A DNA stretch of 9,933 bases from Gammaproteobacteria bacterium. GTDB lineage: Bacteria > Pseudomonadota > Gammaproteobacteria > SZUA-229. Shown one piece after another: positions 6,775 to 9,933 of this stretch. The notes beneath the pieces were generated by a model. The model saw only the letters and a program-made list of their open reading frames with translations, ran no database searches and was not told where the DNA came from. The stretch spans positions 1 through 9,933 of the forward strand of contig JAOUQA010000045.1 in the NCBI GenBank assembly GCA_029879605.1, written 5' to 3'. Within the stretch, counting starts at the first letter, position 1; every line of letters starts with the position of its first letter. Both the position numbers and the translations under genes were made by a program.

Positions 6775-7809
6775 TTAGTTTTTTTGTGTAGGGCTTAGCG
6801 TCTCAATTTTCTTGCTTACTTTTTTCGCTCGAGATATGAGTTTTTGTAGTTCTTCATTGTCTGGATCCATAATGATTAATTTATTCCAGATTTTAAGCGC
6901 TTTTTTAATTTTATTTTGACTATATAGTTCGCGACCCTCAGCTATTCCCTTGTCGACTTTTGTTTTAATTTCCTGATCTAGAGATGATTTATGTTTTATT
7001 GCTTCAGAATGATCAGGTTGAAGAGTTATAAGTGTATTTATATGAAATCGAGCCTTGGAAAGGTCGCCAGCGGAATATGCTTTCTTATAGGTCGAAAGTA
7101 AATCTTCAGCGCGTTTTTGATTTTCAATAGATTTACGTTTGTTTTTAGTCTTTATAAGTAATTCGCGAACAGTATCAGTATTAATCAATTGGCTAGCCAA
7201 TTGTAAACACTCTTCAGCGAGAGGGTAATCTTTTTTGTCAAGAGCAAATTCACTGCAGCTAATAAGATGATTTGCTACATCTCGTTTTTCATTTTTATGT
7301 CTTAAAATATCATTTTGGGCATTACGGTCATATGGTGCTAGTAATTCAAGTTCATTATAGACAGTTTCATACTCAATAAGTGCATGAGCTCTTTTAAGTA
7401 GCATTTTCTTTTTAAGCTCATTAATCAGATTGTCATGATTCTTAATGAGAATCGCCCTGGATGCTATAAGCTGTTTGTTGCCGGGCAGATTTTTTAGGGC
7501 TTCATCATATTTTTCAATTGCTTCAGGCCATTTGTTATTTTTTTGCAGGCTTTGTGCTTTGTGTTCAATTTGAGCTATATAAGCAGCTTTCTTTTTTGTA
7601 ATTTCAGGTTTTCGAGAAATTATCTTTTTATATTCTGGGTGAGATTTATCTAATAACATGATTGTATTGTCGATCAGATCGAAATTATTGTTATTTAGCC
7701 ACTCAGTTATATATGTGTTTAAATTATCACGAGTTGCATAAAAATTAGCGCAACTGCTAATGCTAAAAATTATGATGGCCGTTATTAAAATTAATTTAAA
7801 GAATCTCAT
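6775..7809 (-). CDS. TPR-repeat lipoprotein, partner gene of the cyclase
   Basis: A 344-residue protein starting with a lipoprotein signal: basic MRFFK, a hydrophobic core, then lipobox ISSC with C20 as the lipidated cysteine. Position +2 is alanine, which by the E. coli Lol rule favours the outer membrane, facing the periplasm. The rest is helical and rich in K, E, N and L. TPR-like helix pairs are seen at about 82-115 (NKWPEAIEKYDEALKNLPGN), 183-215 (DYPLAEECLQLAS), 233-270 (GDLSKARFHINTLITLQPDH) and 288-320 (NKIKKALKIWNKLIIMDPDN). TPRs bind other proteins; the partner is unknown. The ATG overlaps the cyclase stop as ATGA (7806-7809) and I see no good SD, so translation is probably coupled to the cyclase. 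The lipoprotein and TPR calls are firm; I recognise no named family. Confidence 0.85.
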   Translation of the reverse strand: MRFFKLILITAIIIFSISSCANFYATRDNLNTYITEWLNNNNFDLIDNTIMLLDKSHPEYKKIISRKPEITKKKAAYIAQIEHKAQSLQKNNKWPEAIEKYDEALKNLPGNKQLIASRAILIKNHDNLINELKKKMLLKRAHALIEYETVYNELELLAPYDRNAQNDILRHKNEKRDVANHLISCSEFALDKKDYPLAEECLQLASQLINTDTVRELLIKTKNKRKSIENQKRAEDLLSTYKKAYSAGDLSKARFHINTLITLQPDHSEAIKHKSSLDQEIKTKVDKGIAEGRELYSQNKIKKALKIWNKLIIMDPDNEELQKLISRAKKVSKKIETLSPTQKN

Positions 7810-9326
7810 TTTAAATTGTGATTAATTATTTCATCTAGTGATATTTTAATATTCTTACTAAAATCAGCTTTTAGGTCATGAACAAGATATGTTGATACAG
7901 GTAATTTTTTGCCCCTGACATTAATAGTTTGATATGGAGTTGCAATAATTCTATTTTTAATATTTTCCTGATTGTATAGTTCATCCATTATAATGATTTG
8001 ATTGCTTTCGGCAACAGATGATAGACGTGATGCAATATTAACTGGGTCTCCAATAACAGTGTATTCCATGCGATCATGTGATCCAAGGTTGCCTGCAACC
8101 ATATCGCCTGTATTAATGCCTATTCTGAAGTTTATGGCTGGATGGTCTGTGTCAGAATTTGATATATTAAGTTTTTTAGCCAGTTTCTGGATCATAACTG
8201 CACATGCTATGGCATTAATGCTATGGTTAGGGTTATGCTCAGGTACGCCAAATACTACCATTACACAATCACCGATAAATTTATCAATATGGCCATTAAA
8301 ATATTTGCTTATTATAGATATATATGAGAAATATTCATTTAGGAGATCTGCTATTTCATTTGGAGGTAAAGATTCTGAAATACTTGTGAAGCCAACAATA
8401 TCAGCAAATAATACTGATGCATGAACATGTTTTCCTCCTAATTGAACTTCATCAAGATTATCCATTATTTCTTTGGCAACATTACTGGATACAAATCGAC
8501 TAAATACATTTTCTACCTGAGACTTTTTTAGCAAACCATCAGCCATTTGATTAAAGGATTCTGCAAGTTCACCGATTTCATCATTTCGCCGTTCGTATAT
8601 TCGAAAATTAAGATTACCTTCACCAATAGCCTTGCTTGCATCTACTAGATTATGAATGGGTTTAGATAGGTGTCTGCTCATTATGAAAGCAAGGAAAATT
8701 GCTATGATGCTCATGGCTATGGTTACAATAATAATAACTTTCATTGATTGCTGTAGTGATTCTGCCATTGATTCTTTTGTGAAGGTGATGAGAAAGTGAC
8801 CTGCCAGCAAATTATTAAAATGAATAGGGCTTATAAAAGTGATTAGTTCTTCAGTATCGTAGTTATCATTTAATGACATCCACGTAAAATGATGAACTCG
8901 TGTGGGTTGAATATTCTGTGAGGCCTGAAGTTTGATTACACTAATATCAGGGTTAATGCCAATGGATGCCAGTGTATGATCTTTTTCAGACAGGATAATT
9001 GCACCCAGGATATTATTATCATCAACAAGATTATTAATCAGAGTTTTCAAGCCGAGAATGTCATCAGAGAGTACCATGTCCTGAGAGCTACCGGCCAGTT
9101 GGTTTGCAATCGTTGTGCCCATTCCCAGCATTTGTTTGGTCATTATTGTTTTTTGATTTTCGAGAATAGTTAGGCCAAGCATACTCATACCCACTGTGAT
9201 GAGTAATGTAATGGATAAAGCAAGTTTGATAGCAATTGGTACCCTGTCTGGCAAATAGTGAGCTGTGAGCTTAATCACAAGCTGTTTAAATCTGGCAGGC
9301 AGGCTAGTCACTGGTTTGTCAGGCAT
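7806..9326 (-). CDS. membrane-bound class III adenylate cyclase with periplasmic sensor and HAMP domain
   Basis: A 506-residue inner-membrane protein making, most likely, cAMP from ATP. Order: cytoplasmic N-terminus; TM1 about 31-55; periplasmic region about 56-194, possibly a PAS/Cache-like sensor; TM2 about 196-216; HAMP about 216-270 (SKPIHNLVDASKAIGEGNLN, DEIGELAESFNQMA); a short linker; and a class III catalytic domain about 300-485. Metal-binding aspartates are D309 (FADIVGFT) and D353 (FIGDCVMVVFG). Purine-selecting residues are K349 and T423 (EYTVIGD), the K/T pair typical of many bacterial adenylate cyclases. Transition-state residues are N430 and R434 (DPVNIASRL). All six are present, so the enzyme should be active as a homodimer. 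The ATG at 9326 has only a weak SD, but no later methionine keeps TM1 whole. The TPR lipoprotein gene overlaps its stop. A guanylate cyclase is less likely given K349. Confidence 0.92.
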   Translation of the reverse strand: MPDKPVTSLPARFKQLVIKLTAHYLPDRVPIAIKLALSITLLITVGMSMLGLTILENQKTIMTKQMLGMGTTIANQLAGSSQDMVLSDDILGLKTLINNLVDDNNILGAIILSEKDHTLASIGINPDISVIKLQASQNIQPTRVHHFTWMSLNDNYDTEELITFISPIHFNNLLAGHFLITFTKESMAESLQQSMKVIIIVTIAMSIIAIFLAFIMSRHLSKPIHNLVDASKAIGEGNLNFRIYERRNDEIGELAESFNQMADGLLKKSQVENVFSRFVSSNVAKEIMDNLDEVQLGGKHVHASVLFADIVGFTSISESLPPNEIADLLNEYFSYISIISKYFNGHIDKFIGDCVMVVFGVPEHNPNHSINAIACAVMIQKLAKKLNISNSDTDHPAINFRIGINTGDMVAGNLGSHDRMEYTVIGDPVNIASRLSSVAESNQIIIMDELYNQENIKNRIIATPYQTINVRGKKLPVSTYLVHDLKADFSKNIKISLDEIINHNLK

Positions 9327-9360
9327 TTAGTTATTTCTATCGATGTTATTTAACCTTGGA

Positions 9361-9369
9361 ATAATACCA
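9361..9369 (-). promoter_or_regulatory. possible extended -10 promoter of the cyclase-lipoprotein operon
   Basis: On the minus strand the sequence reads TGG then TATTAT (the -10 is the complement of 9361-9366), a 5/6 match to TATAAT with the extended TG motif. It lies 34 nt before the cyclase ATG, giving a leader of roughly 28 nt. No good -35 is seen 17 nt upstream, which an extended -10 can tolerate. Confidence 0.35.
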
Positions 9370-9541
9370 TGAACAGACTGATAGAATGTGTGATGCTAGT
9401 AGCGAAGATTTATCTTAATAGTTAAATGCTGGTTAGATTTGATTAGATATATCAAGATGGTGATATGAATATAAACAATAGCCATGATAATGATATTGAA
9501 ATCAATGACTTAAAGTAATTTAGAGTCTGCTTAATAAAAAT

Positions 9542-9556
9542 GCTAATATTATTAGC
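9542..9556. repeat. 15-nt perfect palindrome, candidate operator
   Basis: GCTAATA T TATTAGC is a perfect inverted repeat with 7-bp arms and a 1-nt centre. It is 101 nt before the ATG of the Xre/MbcA/ParS-like gene, whose family often represses its own promoter. That makes an operator conceivable, although it lies upstream of the likely -10 (TATAAG, 9617-9622). No second copy was noticed elsewhere in the window. Confidence 0.35.
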
Positions 9557-9561
9557 TAGAA

Positions 9562-9612
9562 ATGAATAGTAAGATGTTCTCCCCCTATTGTGTAATGTTT
9601 AGTGCTATTCAT
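9562..9612. repeat. 8-bp inverted repeat flanking the likely promoter of the antitoxin-like gene
   Basis: ATGAATAG (9562-9569) and its exact reverse complement CTATTCAT (9605-9612) are separated by 35 nt, with centres 43 nt apart, near four helical turns. The right arm ends 5 nt before a -10-like TATAAG (9617-9622). The arrangement could be paired operator half-sites, but an 8-bp match in AT-rich DNA is not strong on its own. Confidence 0.25.
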
Positions 9613-9616
9613 AGTT

Positions 9617-9622
9617 TATAAG
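9617..9622 (+). promoter_or_regulatory. possible -10 element of the antitoxin-like gene
   Basis: TATAAG is a 5/6 match to TATAAT. The -35 position with a 17-nt spacer (AATGTT, 9594-9599) is poor, which would suit a weak or activator-dependent promoter. Transcription would begin near 9629, after the GTG at 9624, which favours the ATG at 9657 as the start. Confidence 0.3.
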
Positions 9623-9656
9623 AGTGGTTTATCGTCCAGGAGATGAAGGTGCTGAT

Positions 9657-9933
9657 ATGTTTGGTTTAAGCCAGGAAAGACAGATTTTAATGACTCAGAA
9701 AGTTATGCAGAGCCTTGATGATTGGGGTTTGTCAGCTGCTGAGCAACTAAGTATTTTGAATATGCCGGAAGGTATGCGTAGCCGTAAGTTACGTTCTTTT
9801 CATGATGATACACCTTTTCCTGAAGACCCAGATGTTGAATTTCGGGTTGTAAGGCTTTTGGGTATCATAGATGCATTGAGAACAAGTTATCCTAAAAACC
9901 CGCTTATGGGTGGGCGCTGGATGAAAACTCCAC
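9657..9933 (+). CDS. Xre/MbcA/ParS-like (DUF2384-type) protein, cut by the right edge
   Basis: The first 92 codons of a gene running off the window: MFGLSQERQ, then QKVMQSLDDWGLSAAEQLSIL, DVEFRVVRLLGIIDALRTSY and NPLMGGRWMKTP. The N-terminal half looks like the helix-turn-helix-like part, and the RVVRLLGIIDALRTSY...RWMKTP stretch like the start of the DUF2384 toxin-binding domain (compare the family pattern LWLxxPN). These proteins are antitoxins, usually paired with a RES-domain toxin that depletes NAD+, or stand-alone regulators. GAAGG (9645-9649) lies 7 nt before the ATG. An in-frame GTG at 9624 could add 11 residues. The partner and the C-terminus are outside the window, so the antitoxin role is not shown. 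Confidence 0.7.
   Translation, partial: MFGLSQERQILMTQKVMQSLDDWGLSAAEQLSILNMPEGMRSRKLRSFHDDTPFPEDPDVEFRVVRLLGIIDALRTSYPKNPLMGGRWMKTP

Larger units (their letters stand above)
9327..9656. other. 330-nt intergenic region between divergent genes, with small inverted repeats
   Basis: This AT-rich region separates the cyclase start from the antitoxin-like start and must hold both promoters. I see no RNA gene and no convincing protein gene; the longest ATG-started + strand frames noted are 17-18 codons (9369-9425 and 9465-9518) without good ribosome binding sites. Small inverted repeats are: ATATCA/TGATAT (9449-9454, 9461-9466), ATTGA/TCAAT (9495-9506), a 15-nt palindrome (9542-9556), and ATGAATAG/CTATTCAT (9562-9569, 9605-9612). 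Some of these are expected by chance in DNA this AT-rich. Confidence 0.6.

Noticed and set aside
8002..8424. 140-codon + strand open frame opposite the cyclase catalytic domain
   Set aside because: The minus strand codes for all the conserved class III cyclase motifs here, so the + strand frame is a by-product of that coding sequence.
9369..9425. 18-codon + strand frame (MNRLIECV...)
   Set aside because: It is very short, has no clear ribosome binding site, and lies in the cyclase promoter region. Such frames are expected by chance.
9465..9518. 17-codon + strand frame (MNINNSHDND...)
   Set aside because: No good SD, asparagine/aspartate-rich composition typical of translated AT-rich non-coding DNA, and no gene directly after it to regulate as a leader peptide.
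9624..9656. GTG at 9624 as the start of the antitoxin-like gene
   Set aside because: It is in frame but has no SD at proper spacing and sits right after the likely -10. The ATG at 9657 has GAAGG 7 nt upstream. It is kept only as an alternative.

Overview
The window is AT-rich chromosomal DNA. Its gene content points to a free-living or environmental gammaproteobacterium: Tex and a YheS-type ABC-F protein that both closely resemble the enterobacterial proteins, a YdcH/DUF465 protein, MsrB, an HD-GYP protein and a HAMP-linked class III cyclase. I cannot name the genus. No insertion sequence, CRISPR array, tRNA or rRNA was seen.

Layout. Positions 1-68 probably hold the last codons of a gene entering from the left. 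A + strand block then runs from 142 to 6770: tex (transcription/RNA-associated factor), yheS (ABC-F ribosome-associated ATPase, 3 nt after tex), a helical-domain/HD-GYP protein, a rhodanese that starts on GTG inside the end of the HD-GYP gene, msrB (15 nt later), and, after a 148-nt gap, a small YdcH-like protein. Two minus-strand genes (9326 to 6775) converge on this block with only 4 nt between the stop codons. They encode a membrane-bound class III adenylate cyclase and, overlapping it by ATGA, a TPR lipoprotein. A 330-nt intergenic region with several small inverted repeats follows. Last is the 5' part of a + strand gene for an Xre/MbcA/ParS-type (DUF2384-like) protein, cut by the right edge.

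How the genes may work together. Tex and YheS both act on gene expression and are probably cotranscribed. The HD-GYP, rhodanese and MsrB genes look like one transcription unit, placing a second-messenger (c-di-GMP type) protein beside sulfur-transfer and methionine-repair enzymes. The cyclase has all six residues needed to make cAMP plus a periplasmic sensor region. The coupled lipoprotein, predicted to be anchored in the outer membrane and facing the periplasm, is a reasonable candidate partner for that sensor, but this is inference.

Most genes belong to known families. The points worth a second look are the apparently degenerate Hpt-like region and HDxGM variant in the HD-GYP protein, the cyclase/TPR-lipoprotein pair, the extra cysteines in the rhodanese, and the operator-like repeats before the truncated antitoxin-like gene.
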